Source: Bacillota bacterium (lineage in GTDB: Bacteria; Bacillota; Bacilli; Bacillales_A; Planococcaceae). Taken from it: a DNA stretch of 64,000 nt. Numbering within the stretch: the first letter of the stretch is position 1; every line of letters starts with the position of its first letter. The notes under the pieces are model-generated. The model was not told the origin of the DNA and did no database searches. It worked only from the letters and a program-made list of their open reading frames with translations. Positions 44,567-54,088 of the stretch are shown one piece after another. The DNA is taken from positions 3,443-67,442 of the forward strand of contig JAEXYZ010000042.1 of the NCBI GenBank assembly GCA_023405135.1, written 5' to 3'. A program made the translations under genes and the position numbers.

Positions 44567-45556
44567 ATGAAAAAATATTGGGCATTAGGTGCAGCAGCAC
44601 TATTAACATTAGCTATAGCAGGCTGTAGCTCTTCTGAAGAGGGCAGTGAAACTTCTACAAGTTCTGAAGTTAAAACGGAAGAAACAGCACAGGACACAAC
44701 AAAGAGAGAAGAAGCAACTACACAAACAATTACATATTTAGGTCAAGACTACACGATACCTGCGGAAGTTAATAATATTGTTGCAGCTAGTTTCGAAGCG
44801 ATGGAAGATGCAGCAATGTTAGGTATTAAACCTGTGGGTGCATTACAAATAGGTGGCGCTCTTCCTACTTATCTAGAGAAAGATTTAGAAGGAGCACAAT
44901 TAATCGGAGATAAAAAAGAGCCAAATGCAGAGGCTATTTTAGCACTTAAACCAGATATTATTGTTGGGACATCAAAATGGGGTGAAGACGTACTTGCAAA
45001 GATGAATAAAATCCAAACTACTTTACCTTATTCACATATTTCAACGAACTGGAAAGAAAACTTAACAGTACTTGCGAAAGTTTCAGGTAAAGAAGCAGAA
45101 GCACAGAAAATTATTGCCGATTATGAAGCAAAGGTTACAGAAGTGAAAGCGAAATCAGTAGAACAATTAGCTGATAAAAATATATTAATTATTCGTATTC
45201 GTGGTGGACTAATGTACATATATGCAGCAGACACATACTTAAATCCAGTTCTATATGAAGATTTAGGTGCTCCTGTGCCAGAAATCATTAAGTCTACGAA
45301 AGCACAAGAAGAAATTACATTAGAATCCTTGGCAGAAGTAAATCCAGATGCAATCTTCTTACAATTTGAAGCATCTGAAAATGCGGATGCATCACAAGCG
45401 TTAGAACAATTACAAAACAATCCAATCTTCAAAAATATAAAAGCAGCACAAAACAATCAAGTTTTTGTGAATACAATCGACCCGATGGCACAAGGTGGTA
45501 CTGCTTGGTCAAAAGTTAAATTTTTAGATGCCGCTGCTGAAAAACTTCTTCAATAA
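44567..45556 (+). CDS. Iron-siderophore ABC transporter substrate-binding lipoprotein
   Basis: A 329-residue lipoprotein: signal peptide with lipobox LAIAGC (Cys at about 19), a Ser/Thr/Glu-rich linker (about 20-50) and a two-lobed class III binding fold (PF01497), with PNAEAILALKPDIIVG and the long connecting helix. It binds a ferric siderophore outside the cell and passes it to the permeases. The esterase at the operon's end suggests a cleavable ester (for example catecholate trilactone) siderophore, but the ligand is not determined by sequence. Confidence 0.92.
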   Translation: MKKYWALGAAALLTLAIAGCSSSEEGSETSTSSEVKTEETAQDTTKREEATTQTITYLGQDYTIPAEVNNIVAASFEAMEDAAMLGIKPVGALQIGGALPTYLEKDLEGAQLIGDKKEPNAEAILALKPDIIVGTSKWGEDVLAKMNKIQTTLPYSHISTNWKENLTVLAKVSGKEAEAQKIIADYEAKVTEVKAKSVEQLADKNILIIRIRGGLMYIYAADTYLNPVLYEDLGAPVPEIIKSTKAQEEITLESLAEVNPDAIFLQFEASENADASQALEQLQNNPIFKNIKAAQNNQVFVNTIDPMAQGGTAWSKVKFLDAAAEKLLQ

Positions 45557-45560
45557 TAGA

Positions 45561-45606
45561 GCTGGCAGTTTGAGCTGGTTTAGGCCAACTCAGGCTGCCT
45601 GTTTTA
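45561..45606 (+). terminator. Hairpin between binding-protein and permease genes
   Basis: GGCAG (45564-45568), GAG and GG pair with CC, CTC and CTGCC (to 45599) in a broken stem, followed by TGTTTTAATAT. It is likely a partial terminator or 3' stabiliser that gives more binding protein than permease. Confidence 0.55.
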
Positions 45607-45699
45607 ATATGTATTGTCCTTGAGAAGCTTATTTTAAGAAAAAATGGATTATACAGGCGCTAGCAAAGTGTCAATTTTTATTAGAAAAAGGTGTGAACG

Positions 45700-46707
45700 T
45701 TGAAAAATACTATTCATTTACCAATATCCATTATTACAATTTCTCCAATTTTTATTGGCATAATTGCATTAGTTTCAATTTTATATGGCACGAAAGATAT
45801 TAGCGCATTTACAGTTTGGGAAGCAATTACTCATTTTGATCAAGGAAATATTGATCATCAAATTATTCGCACGAACAGAATTCCGCGAGCGGTAGCAGTT
45901 TTGTTAGTCGGTGCATTTTTAGCAGTTGCGGGAGCAGTGATGCAAGGGATTACCCGAAATTTTTTAGCATCTCCATCGCTAATGGGAGTTAATGATGGCT
46001 CAGCATTCGCTATTACACTAGCCATCGTGTTCTTTCCAGGACTGGCTAATTATCAAATGATTATCATATCGATGCTCGGCTCAGCATTAGGGGCTGGACT
46101 TGTGTTTGGCTTTGGTTCACTTATTCGAAATGGGTTATCGCCAGTTCGACTTGCAATTATCGGGACTGTCATTGGGACATTTTTAAGTAGTATTGCGACA
46201 GCGATTGCAATGTATTTCCAAGTTTCTCAAACAATCAGTGCCTGGTATAACACAAAAATACATACGGTAGATCCAAATATGCTTTTACTATCCATTCCTT
46301 TTGGAGTAGTTGGCCTTTTATTAGCTATCATTTCAGCACGGGCTATTACTATTAGTTCGCTAGGTGAGGATATTGCAATTGGATTAGGGCAGAAAACAAA
46401 AATAATAAAAATAATAAGTATGTTTAGTGTTGTTTGTTTAACGGGGACAGCGGTTGCTCTTGTCGGAAAAATTGCCTTTGTTGGTCTTGTTATACCACAT
46501 ATTACAAGGTTCATCGTTGGAGTAGATTATCGATATATTATTCCTTGTTCAGCAGTCATCGGAGCATTTTTCTTATCCCTTTGTGATGTAGTTAGCCGGT
46601 TTATTAATTATCCTTTTGAAACGCCAATTGGGGTAGTGACAGCCCTTGTAGGTGTACCATTCTTCTTATATTTAATTCGGAAATTCGGGGGTGAGAAGCG
46701 TGGTTAA
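45700..46707 (+). CDS. FecCD-family siderophore permease, subunit 1
   Basis: A 335-residue inner-membrane permease of the FecCD family with about 9-10 helices; RNRIPRAVAVLLVGAFLAVAG-like first signature (RTNRIPRAVAVLLVGAFLAV) and GLVIPHITRFIVG near 260 (the ATPase-contact EAA-like loop) are seen. Start is a TTG at 45700 after AAAGGTGTGAACG. It pairs with the following permease to form the channel. Confidence 0.92.
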   Translation: MKNTIHLPISIITISPIFIGIIALVSILYGTKDISAFTVWEAITHFDQGNIDHQIIRTNRIPRAVAVLLVGAFLAVAGAVMQGITRNFLASPSLMGVNDGSAFAITLAIVFFPGLANYQMIIISMLGSALGAGLVFGFGSLIRNGLSPVRLAIIGTVIGTFLSSIATAIAMYFQVSQTISAWYNTKIHTVDPNMLLLSIPFGVVGLLLAIISARAITISSLGEDIAIGLGQKTKIIKIISMFSVVCLTGTAVALVGKIAFVGLVIPHITRFIVGVDYRYIIPCSAVIGAFFLSLCDVVSRFINYPFETPIGVVTALVGVPFFLYLIRKFGGEKRG

Positions 46708-47731
46708 TCGGTCCCGTCATTTATTTTTTTGGAGCTTCCTTTCACTTATATTATTAATTTTAGGAGCGAGTTATTTACATATTACGAACGGTGTTTTTGA
46801 TATGTCAGTTGTAGATGTAGTTAAAACAATATTTCGAATTGATTCGACTCATGAGTTTGATTTAGTCATTTTTGAATTTCGCTTGCCTCGTATCGTAATT
46901 GCTGGACTTGTCGGAGTAGGGCTAGGCATTGCTGGTGTTGTTTTACAAGGGATTACTCGAAATGGTCTTGCAGATCCCGGTATATTGGGAATTAATGCCG
47001 GGGCTGGAGCTGCTGTAGTCATCTTTATGTTCTTTTTCCAAGTAAGTTTAATGAGAGCAGATGTAAGCAGTTGGATGTTAATTATGATGATGCCGATTTT
47101 CGGATTCGTCGGAGGAACAATCGCCGCAGCTTTAATATTTTCTTTTGCATTAAAAAATGGACATCTTGATATGCAGCGATTAATTTTAACGGGTATTTCA
47201 ATCAACAGCGGTTTCGGTGCACTGTCCCTTTATTTATCTTTAAAAATGAATGAGAAAGATTTTGAATCAGCGGCAGTGTGGATGGCTGGAACAATTTATA
47301 ATGCTAACTGGATTTTCGTTATAGCGATGCTTCCATGGCTTATCATTCTAGGATTTTATATATACCAAAAATCCTATTTACTTGATTACTTTCAACTTGA
47401 TGAAACGAATATGATGAGTCTCGGGATTGATGTGGAGAAAGAAAAAGTAAAGCTTCTTTTGGCATGTGTCGGATTAGTAAGTGCCTGTGTTTCAGTTTCA
47501 GGAAGCATCGGCTTTATTGGTTTAATGGCACCACATATTGCGAGACAGCTAGTTGGCATTCATCATCGCTATGTACTGCCTATTAGTGCCTTAGTCGGTG
47601 CAGGTTTACTCATATTAGCTGATTTTATTGGGAAAACCGTTTTTGCTCCGGCTGAACTCGCGGTTGGAATTGTTGTATCAATAATCGGCATTCCATATTT
47701 CTTGTATTTACTCGTGAAGGCAAAAGATTAG
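46700..47731 (+). CDS. FecCD-family siderophore permease, subunit 2
   Basis: A FecCD permease of about 343 residues, with FRLPRIVIAGLVGVGLGIAG near the N-terminus and GLMAPHIARQLVG near 270. I prefer the GTG at 46700, which has GGGGGTGA 5-6 bases upstream; the frame also has a GTG at 46691. In both cases it overlaps the first permease gene by a few bases. Heterodimeric permease pairs are usual for this importer type in Bacilli. Confidence 0.9.
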   Translation: MVNRSRHLFFWSFLSLILLILGASYLHITNGVFDMSVVDVVKTIFRIDSTHEFDLVIFEFRLPRIVIAGLVGVGLGIAGVVLQGITRNGLADPGILGINAGAGAAVVIFMFFFQVSLMRADVSSWMLIMMMPIFGFVGGTIAAALIFSFALKNGHLDMQRLILTGISINSGFGALSLYLSLKMNEKDFESAAVWMAGTIYNANWIFVIAMLPWLIILGFYIYQKSYLLDYFQLDETNMMSLGIDVEKEKVKLLLACVGLVSACVSVSGSIGFIGLMAPHIARQLVGIHHRYVLPISALVGAGLLILADFIGKTVFAPAELAVGIVVSIIGIPYFLYLLVKAKD

Positions 47732-47741
47732 GAGGGTTAGT

Positions 47742-48548
47742 ATGACGACAGCTTTTCGAATAGAAAATTTAATGGCGGGGTACGAGAAATCTATTATTAT
47801 TGATGGATTAAACGCGATGATACCAGAAGGGAAAATTACAACGATTATAGGACCAAATGGTTGTGGCAAGTCAACGTTGTTAAAAACAATTGGACGTATA
47901 TTGAAAAAAGAGCGTGGGGAAATTTACTTGCAGGAGCAAAATATGCAAAATCTTTCTACAAAAGAAATCGCGAAAAAAATGGCGATTTTATCTCAATCTC
48001 CATCTGCACCTGCCCAGTTAAAGGTTGAGGAGCTCGTATCTTACGGTAGATACCCACATAGAAAAAATATTAATCGACTTTCGAAACAGGATATTGAAAA
48101 AATTGAATGGGCGATGGAGGTTACGAAAACGATTGACTATCGAAATCGTGAGTTAGCTCAGCTTTCAGGGGGACAAAGACAGCGCGTATGGCTTGCAATG
48201 GCATTAGCTCAAGAGACGGATATTTTATTGCTTGATGAGCCAACAACTTATTTAGATATGGCTCACCAAATTGAAGTATTAAACATCGTCCAAGAGTTGA
48301 ACGAAGTACATGGATGTACGATTGTCATGGTATTACATGATATTAATCATGCTGCCCGTTACTCTCATGAATTGATTGCAATGAGGCAAGGGGAAATAAT
48401 CCAAGTTGGCTCTGCAGAACAAGTTATTACAAAAGAAGTATTAGAAAATGTCTTTCATATAAATGCGAAAATTTTACATGATGATGAAACAAACAAGCCC
48501 GTTTGCTTCACTTACGACATATTAAAAGATGAAGTCCCAACACACTAG
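47742..48548 (+). CDS. Siderophore ABC transporter ATPase
   Basis: A 268-residue ABC ATPase: Walker A GPNGCGKSTLL (about 38-48), signature LSGGQRQR (about 143), Walker B DILLLDEPT (about 164) and switch His in VLHDINHA (about 200). It powers the two FecCD permeases. AGGAGGG precedes the ATG. It ends just before the esterase gene, whose ribosome site begins within its stop codon. Confidence 0.95.
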   Translation: MTTAFRIENLMAGYEKSIIIDGLNAMIPEGKITTIIGPNGCGKSTLLKTIGRILKKERGEIYLQEQNMQNLSTKEIAKKMAILSQSPSAPAQLKVEELVSYGRYPHRKNINRLSKQDIEKIEWAMEVTKTIDYRNRELAQLSGGQRQRVWLAMALAQETDILLLDEPTTYLDMAHQIEVLNIVQELNEVHGCTIVMVLHDINHAARYSHELIAMRQGEIIQVGSAEQVITKEVLENVFHINAKILHDDETNKPVCFTYDILKDEVPTH

Positions 48549-48558
48549 GAGGAAGAAA

Positions 48559-49311
48559 ATGAGCAGTTTTATGCTTCACTCTAATCATACAAACTATCAA
48601 TATACGATTTCTGTTCATGTTCCAGAAACTGAAGCACCAGAAGAAGGGTTTCCAATCATTTATGTACTTGACGGCCTTTCCTATTTTCCATTAGCCCAAC
48701 AAGTTGTAAAATTGCAAGCAAAAAACGCATTAAAGACGGGAGTGGAACAGTCGATTGTAGTAGGCATTTGTCATCAGAAGGAAACGATGAGTATGCGTCG
48801 CTTTTACGATTTTACTTCCCCTAGCGAAGAGTACCAATTTCCAGAGCATACGAAAGGGAAGTTAGATCATATAAAAGAAGTTGGCGGGTCAGAAAAATTC
48901 AGCCGCTTTTTGATAGATGAATTAAAACCCGCAATAGAATCCCAATATAAAGTAAATAAAAATAAGCAAACGATTTATGGCCATTCGTTATCAGGCTATT
49001 ATGTTTTATGGAGTTACTTAACGAATCCAAAAGCTTTTCAAACATATATTGCCGTAAGCCCATCCATTTGGTGGAATGGAAAAGAGATAGTATATTTGCT
49101 AAAGGAAACGTCTTCACAAAATCTGAACCCGATTTTTATTATTGTTGGAGAAAAAGAAGGGTTTATGGTTGAAGATGCGAAACAATTTTATGAAGAATTA
49201 CCGTGTGAGGTGAAACAGCTTTATATCGCACGGGATGAAAACCATGCTTCGGTTGTGCCGACAACTTTAAGTAGGGCATTTCGCTTTTGTACAGAAGTGA
49301 ATCATCGATAA
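48559..49311 (+). CDS. Alpha/beta-hydrolase, siderophore esterase-like (BesA/IroE type)
   Basis: A 250-residue putative esterase (PF00756 family). Nucleophile elbow GHSLSGYY (about 138-145), Gly-Asp start IYVLDGLSYF, and a C-terminal His (DENHASVVP) make a full triad. In enterobactin and bacillibactin systems such enzymes hydrolyse the imported ferric siderophore to release iron; the gene's place at the end of a Fur-boxed uptake operon supports this. AGGAGG (48547-48552) selects the ATG at 48559 over the frame start at 48529. Confidence 0.88.
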   Translation: MSSFMLHSNHTNYQYTISVHVPETEAPEEGFPIIYVLDGLSYFPLAQQVVKLQAKNALKTGVEQSIVVGICHQKETMSMRRFYDFTSPSEEYQFPEHTKGKLDHIKEVGGSEKFSRFLIDELKPAIESQYKVNKNKQTIYGHSLSGYYVLWSYLTNPKAFQTYIAVSPSIWWNGKEIVYLLKETSSQNLNPIFIIVGEKEGFMVEDAKQFYEELPCEVKQLYIARDENHASVVPTTLSRAFRFCTEVNHR

Positions 49312-49316
49312 AAGAA

Positions 49317-49358
49317 GAGCCAATTGCTAGATTTAAAACTACAATTGGCTCATTTTTA
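49317..49358. terminator. Bidirectional terminator between esterase and pepF
   Basis: GAGCCAATTG (49317-49326) pairs with CAATTGGCTC (49342-49351), then ATTTTTATT; the other strand also has A/T-rich flanks, so it may serve the convergent pepF. Confidence 0.85.
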
Positions 49359-51161
49359 TTATTGATTAGAATCGATTTCTTCAGTTAATTGCTCTAATTG
49401 GTCGATTAATGAGCCAATGAATGCAATCGTATCACATAATGGTTGCTCTGTTGTACTATCAACACCAGCCATTTTCGCAAGCTCAGCAGGTGTTTTTGTA
49501 CCTCCTGCTTTTAACACATCAATCCAATCTTGAACAGCAGTGTCGCCTTCTTTAAGAATACGTTGGGATACTTGTGTTGCAATCGTTAGTCCAGCAGAAT
49601 ATGTGTATGGATATAAGCCCATGTAGTAGTGGGGCTGGCGCATCCAAGTAAGTTCTGCACCATCCGTTATTTCTACTGCGTCTCCCCAGAAATCTTCTAT
49701 AACAGTACGTTTTAAATTATTTAAAATCGATGCGTTAACACTGCCGCCTTCATCGATGATTTCATACACTTTTCGTTGATAAGCTGCTTCTAAAAGATGG
49801 GTTACAAAGTTGTGATAGTACGTACGCGCAACGATCGTCGAAATAACCCAACGTTTAAAACGAGCATCATTCGAGTTTTCTAACAAGTAATTAGCCATTA
49901 ACATTTCATTCATTGTCGAAGGTGCTTCAATAAAGTATAGGGAAGGGCGCGCATTAAAGACATTTTGCTCTGCATTTGCTAAATAGAAATGACCAGCATG
50001 GCCAAGCTCATGTGCCAAAACAAATACTTCATTCATACGGGCAGTCCACGAGATCAAAATATATGGGTGATAACCATAAGGGCTAGAACAAAAAGCTCCT
50101 GTAGATTTTCCATTATTTTGTGCAAAATCAATCCAACGCTCGTCAAATGCGCGGTCCAGCATATTTTGGTAGTCTTCACCCATTACTGCAAGACCTTTTT
50201 TCATATATTCCCGCGATTCTTTAATGGAAATTTTTGGTTCATAGGTTGGGTCCAATGAAATTTTTAAATCTGCAAAGGTCATTTTTTCCAGGCCATGAAC
50301 TCTTTGTAAAAGCTTTGCATAACGGCGCATATGTGGAGCAAGTTCTGTCGTAATTAAATCGATTTGGCGATCATAAAGTCTTTTATCCACTTCTTGATTA
50401 AAAAGTAATGCATCAAAAATCGATTGATAGCCCCGTAAATCCGCATCTGTTTTTTCGATTTTTAAATGGGTGTCATATGTTTTGGCCGTTGTATGCTGAT
50501 ATTGACGCAATTTCTTTGAAAAAGCCTCAAAAGCAGCTCGACGAATTGCTGTATCCGACTCTAACTCCCAATCACCCTCGAAGGAATTATAGCTTAATGG
50601 ATAGCTTTGTCCGTTTACTTCAAAATTTTCAAACTGAATGTCTACTAATTTTGTTGTGTTATAGAGCTCATAGGGTGCATCAAAAGTAGTGCCAAAAGCG
50701 GCTAGTGCTTTTTCTGCTTCTGGATGCAGTTGGAATGGCTTTTTGCGAATTAACTTTTCAATGTAGTGAGCAAATTGTGGTGATAGATTTTTTGCTTCTA
50801 CTAAAGTAGCTTCGTCTAATTGTAATAATTCACTAGTGATAAATGAAAGCTGGGCATTAATTTTTGCAAAAACTTGACCAACTTTAGCTGAACGCATTTG
50901 GGAAGTGTCATCTGTTTGATCAACACTATAGGCTAAACTTGCATAAGTGCCGATCGGGATTAGCTTTTCATTCAAATTTTGATAAGCAGTTAAAACTAAA
51001 GCAACCTTTTTCGCATCGGTAATGTTGTTTTTAAAATGTTGTTCAATTTCGTTGGCGTCTTTTACAGCTGCATGTATAGCTTCCTCAAACAATTGTTCAG
51101 TTGCAAAGAGATGAGATAAATCCCACGTTTCTTCTACATTTACTTCATTTCGTTTAATCAT
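49359..51161 (-). CDS. pepF: Oligoendopeptidase F (M3 family)
   Basis: A 600-residue cytoplasmic zinc metallopeptidase that cuts peptides of about 7-17 residues. The zinc motif HELGH is in VLAHELGHAGHFY (about 384-396), with the distal Glu in EAPSTMNEMLMANYL downstream. Length is normal. AAGGGGAGTG lies before the ATG. In B. subtilis, PepF overproduction affects sporulation through PhrA-type peptides. It is a single gene, convergent with the siderophore operon. Confidence 0.95.
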   Translation of the reverse strand: MIKRNEVNVEETWDLSHLFATEQLFEEAIHAAVKDANEIEQHFKNNITDAKKVALVLTAYQNLNEKLIPIGTYASLAYSVDQTDDTSQMRSAKVGQVFAKINAQLSFITSELLQLDEATLVEAKNLSPQFAHYIEKLIRKKPFQLHPEAEKALAAFGTTFDAPYELYNTTKLVDIQFENFEVNGQSYPLSYNSFEGDWELESDTAIRRAAFEAFSKKLRQYQHTTAKTYDTHLKIEKTDADLRGYQSIFDALLFNQEVDKRLYDRQIDLITTELAPHMRRYAKLLQRVHGLEKMTFADLKISLDPTYEPKISIKESREYMKKGLAVMGEDYQNMLDRAFDERWIDFAQNNGKSTGAFCSSPYGYHPYILISWTARMNEVFVLAHELGHAGHFYLANAEQNVFNARPSLYFIEAPSTMNEMLMANYLLENSNDARFKRWVISTIVARTYYHNFVTHLLEAAYQRKVYEIIDEGGSVNASILNNLKRTVIEDFWGDAVEITDGAELTWMRQPHYYMGLYPYTYSAGLTIATQVSQRILKEGDTAVQDWIDVLKAGGTKTPAELAKMAGVDSTTEQPLCDTIAFIGSLIDQLEQLTEEIDSNQ

Positions 51162-51247
51162 CCTACACTCCCCTTATTCCGATAGTCGAAATAAATTGTA
51201 CCATAGATTTCCAAAATATTATAGTTGTTGATTGAAAATTCGAAAAG

Positions 51248-51397
51248 TTGAAAAGGGATAAAACGAAAAATGGGTTACGTACATCCTTTACTGAAACGAT
51301 AAAAGGCAAGACATTTACAACTGGTTACACTTTTGATGGTTTACAAAGGCTCACAGCAATAACATTAAATGGAATAAGCGAAACTGAAGATCGTTAA
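51248..51397 (+). pseudogene. Remnant of an RHS/YD-repeat protein
   Basis: A 49-codon open stretch ends ...TFTTGYTFDGLQRLTAITLNG and a few more residues before TAA. The GYTFDGLQRLTAITLNG part is a clear YD-type repeat (consensus YxYDxxGRLT) of RHS/wall-associated proteins, which are over 1000 residues long. No ribosome site or promoter. This is probably what is left of a deleted RHS toxin-delivery gene. Confidence 0.6.
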
Positions 51398-51448
51398 TTG
51401 AAGGTGATATAATTAAATAAATTTACTTTGATTAAGGAGACTAATAGT

Positions 51449-51919
51449 TTGGATGCAAAAAGTATTAAATTCTATGAATTCGGTAGTCCTAAAGATGTGC
51501 TAAGAGTTGAATATAAAGATATTGAGCCACCAAAAGATAATGAAGTTCTTGTACGTATGTTAGCTCGCCCAATAAATCCCTCTGACTTAATATCGATTAG
51601 AGGATCTTATGCTCACAGAATTTCATTACCTAATATTCCGGGTTATGAAGGAGTAGGTATTGTAGAAGAAATAGGTCCATTAGTTTCTAAAAATCTTATT
51701 GGTAAACGTGTATTACCTTTACGTGGAGAAGGTACATGGCAAGAGTTCGTTAAAACATCAGTAGAATATGCAGTTTGCATACCTGATACTATTGATGATA
51801 AAAAGTTACATTTGATGCCAGTAGATTCAAAGTATGATTTAGTGGATATTAAAAGGGGTGTTGAAGTTATTGAAAATTATAAAATGACAAAAGGGAAAGT
51901 GTTTTTAACCAGCTATTAA
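51449..51919 (+). pseudogene. Zinc-type alcohol dehydrogenase/quinone reductase with internal deletion
   Basis: AAGGAG and a TTG at 51449 start a protein whose first 110 residues form the GroES-like domain of MDR-type reductases (PINPSDLISIRGSYAHR, PGYEGVGIVEEIG). After PDTIDDKK the sequence jumps to the extreme C-terminus of the family (LHLMPVDSKYDLVDIKRGVE, then ENYKMTKGKVFL). The whole NAD(P)-binding Rossmann domain, about 160-180 residues, is missing in frame. The reading frame is kept, but the product cannot bind the cofactor. Confidence 0.8.
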
Positions 51920-52017
51920 ATTAATAATCATCATCTATATGTTAGTAATAGAGACTTCTTGTTGTTCAATTATCGGGCGCTTTTGTTTGATATTAAAAAT
52001 TATTAAAAGCAGGAAAT

Positions 52018-53052
52018 ATGCAAGTTTTAACTTACTTAATCTTTAAAGGACTACAGCTTTATTATCATACGATGGTTCGTCGTGAAAACCCGTTGGCTCA
52101 ACTAAGTCAATTCATAGACAGTATTGGAGACTTTAATTTCTTTTTTATACTATTTATCATACTTTCGATTTTGTTTTTCTATTTACTCATGAAGCCCTAT
52201 TCGACCTATTTCAATGAAATATCAAACGGAATTCATTCTCTTGCCCGTGGTGACTTTAAACATCGCATTTTTATCCAATCAAATGATGAATTTGAAGATA
52301 TTGCACAAGCCATTAACCTGGCAAGCGAAAAATTAGAAGAAGCCATACAAAGAGGAGATTTTTCAGAAAACAGTAAAGAACAGTTAGTTGTCAATTTGGC
52401 TCATGATTTACGTACGCCTCTAACTTCTGTTTTAGGTTATTTAGATTTAATCCTTAAGGATGAGAAGTTAACTAAAGAACAAGTCAGACATTTTTTAACG
52501 ATTGCCTTTACGAAATCACAGCGTTTAGAAAGATTAATTGATGAATTATTTGAAATAACTAGAATGAACTATGGGATGTTACCAATTGAAAAAAGCATAT
52601 TAATCTAAGTGACCTGCTTCTTCAACTAAAAGAAGAATTGTATCCTGTTTTCGAGAAAAATGATTTAATCGCTCGATGAATATTCTGCCCCATTTACCGA
52701 TTTTGGGTGATGGAGAGTTGTTAGCTTGTGTGTTTGAAAATCTTTTAACCAATGCCAATCGTTATGGATATGATGGTCAGTTTGTAGATATAAACGGGTT
52801 TGTTGATGAAGGTGAAGTGGTTGTTCAGGTAGTCAATTATGGAGATAGTATTCCTCCGAATGAACTTCCGTATCTTTTGATATGTTTTACACTGGTGACA
52901 AAGCACGAACTCATCAAGAAGATAGCACAGGTCTTGGTTTATTTATTGCATAGAATATTGTGGAGCAGCATAATGGAACGATTACGGCCGAAAGTAGTTT
53001 AATACGCACTGTATTTGAAGTTCGTTTACCACAGGAAAGTGTTCCAATTTGA
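52018..53052 (+). pseudogene. VanS-like sensor histidine kinase, broken
   Basis: The first frame (52018-52608) has one membrane helix (about 37-58), HAMP, and the phosphoacceptor box NLAHDLRTPLTSVLGYL, close to VanS of the A/B type. The rest continues in other frames: NLSDLLLQLKEELYPVFEKN (52603-52668), then HPLPILGDGELLACVFENLLTNA-like N-box from 52676, then MFYTGDKART and GLGLFIA after about 52883, a TAG at about 52953, and NIVEQHNGTITAESS to 53052. At least three frameshifts and one nonsense codon; the first membrane helix is also lost. No vanR gene is nearby. Confidence 0.85.
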
Positions 53053-53163
53053 TCAAGTCTAAAAATTTCATAAAGGATTTAAGAAAAATTTAAATTTTAC
53101 CCTACTCTTTTTTTAAAAAGTTTTTCCTATTCTAGTATGTATAAGGATAAGGAGGAGCTTGAA

Positions 53164-54042
53164 ATGAAGAAGTGGGGATTTTTTTTATTTGTAGTAGTAT
53201 TTTTAATTTTTGCATTGGTTAATAAAGAATCTTCTTTTCAAGATAAAGATGAGGTTCAAAGCTATGAAAAAAATAACAATGAACAATTAGATAATAGAGA
53301 AACCGATGAAAGTTTCCAAACGATAGAGATTTCAGAAGAACAAATTTATCAAGGTAATCTGCTTTTGGTCAATAGTGAATATCCGGTTCACCCAAAAAGT
53401 ATAAAATCGGATATCATCAATCTATCTACCAATAATGAATTGACAAAGGGATACGGTTTGCTTAATAACGATATTAAATTATCAAAGGATGTTGCAACTA
53501 AATTTTCTGCGATGATAGAGGCTGCTGAAAAAGAAGGGGTTCAACATTTTTTAATTAATAGTGGCTTTCGAGATTTTGATGAGCAAAATGCACTTTACCA
53601 GGAAATGGGAGCTGACTATGCCTTGCCAGCAGGTTATAGCGAACACAATTTAGGTTTATCCCTTGATGTCGGATCTACCCAATTGAAAATGGAGGAGGCA
53701 CCTGAAGGGAAGTGGATAGAAGAAAATGCTTGGAAATACGGCTTTATACTCCGCTATCCAAAGGACAAAACGGCAATTACAGGAATTCAGTATGAACCGT
53801 GGCATATTCGCTATGTTGGATTGCCACACAGCATAATTATGCAGGAAAAGAATCTTGCTTTGGAAGAATATTTGGAATACTTAAAAGAAGAAGGAACTAT
53901 CTCTACTAGTGTAAATGGGGAAAAGTATGAAATCTTTTATTATCCTGTTACTAAAAATATCAATATTCATGTGCCGGACAATCTTCGTTATGAGATATCA
54001 GGCAACAATATGGATGGTGTCATAGTGACAGTGTTTCCCTAA
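53164..54042 (+). CDS. vanY: VanY-like D,D-carboxypeptidase
   Basis: A 292-residue membrane-anchored M15B peptidase: N-terminal helix (about 3-20), a polar linker, then the zinc site SEHNLGLSLDVG (SxHxxGxxxD) and EPWHIRYVG (ExWHxRYVG), with NSGFRDFDEQNALY before. VanY removes the terminal D-Ala of wall precursors and so lowers vancomycin binding as an accessory function. AAGGAGG selects the ATG at 53164. Its regulator kinase just upstream is broken. Confidence 0.92.
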   Translation: MKKWGFFLFVVVFLIFALVNKESSFQDKDEVQSYEKNNNEQLDNRETDESFQTIEISEEQIYQGNLLLVNSEYPVHPKSIKSDIINLSTNNELTKGYGLLNNDIKLSKDVATKFSAMIEAAEKEGVQHFLINSGFRDFDEQNALYQEMGADYALPAGYSEHNLGLSLDVGSTQLKMEEAPEGKWIEENAWKYGFILRYPKDKTAITGIQYEPWHIRYVGLPHSIIMQEKNLALEEYLEYLKEEGTISTSVNGEKYEIFYYPVTKNINIHVPDNLRYEISGNNMDGVIVTVFP

Positions 54043-54088
54043 TCAATAAATACTAACTTCAAGGAGGTTAGGATGAGGGAATGAAAAA

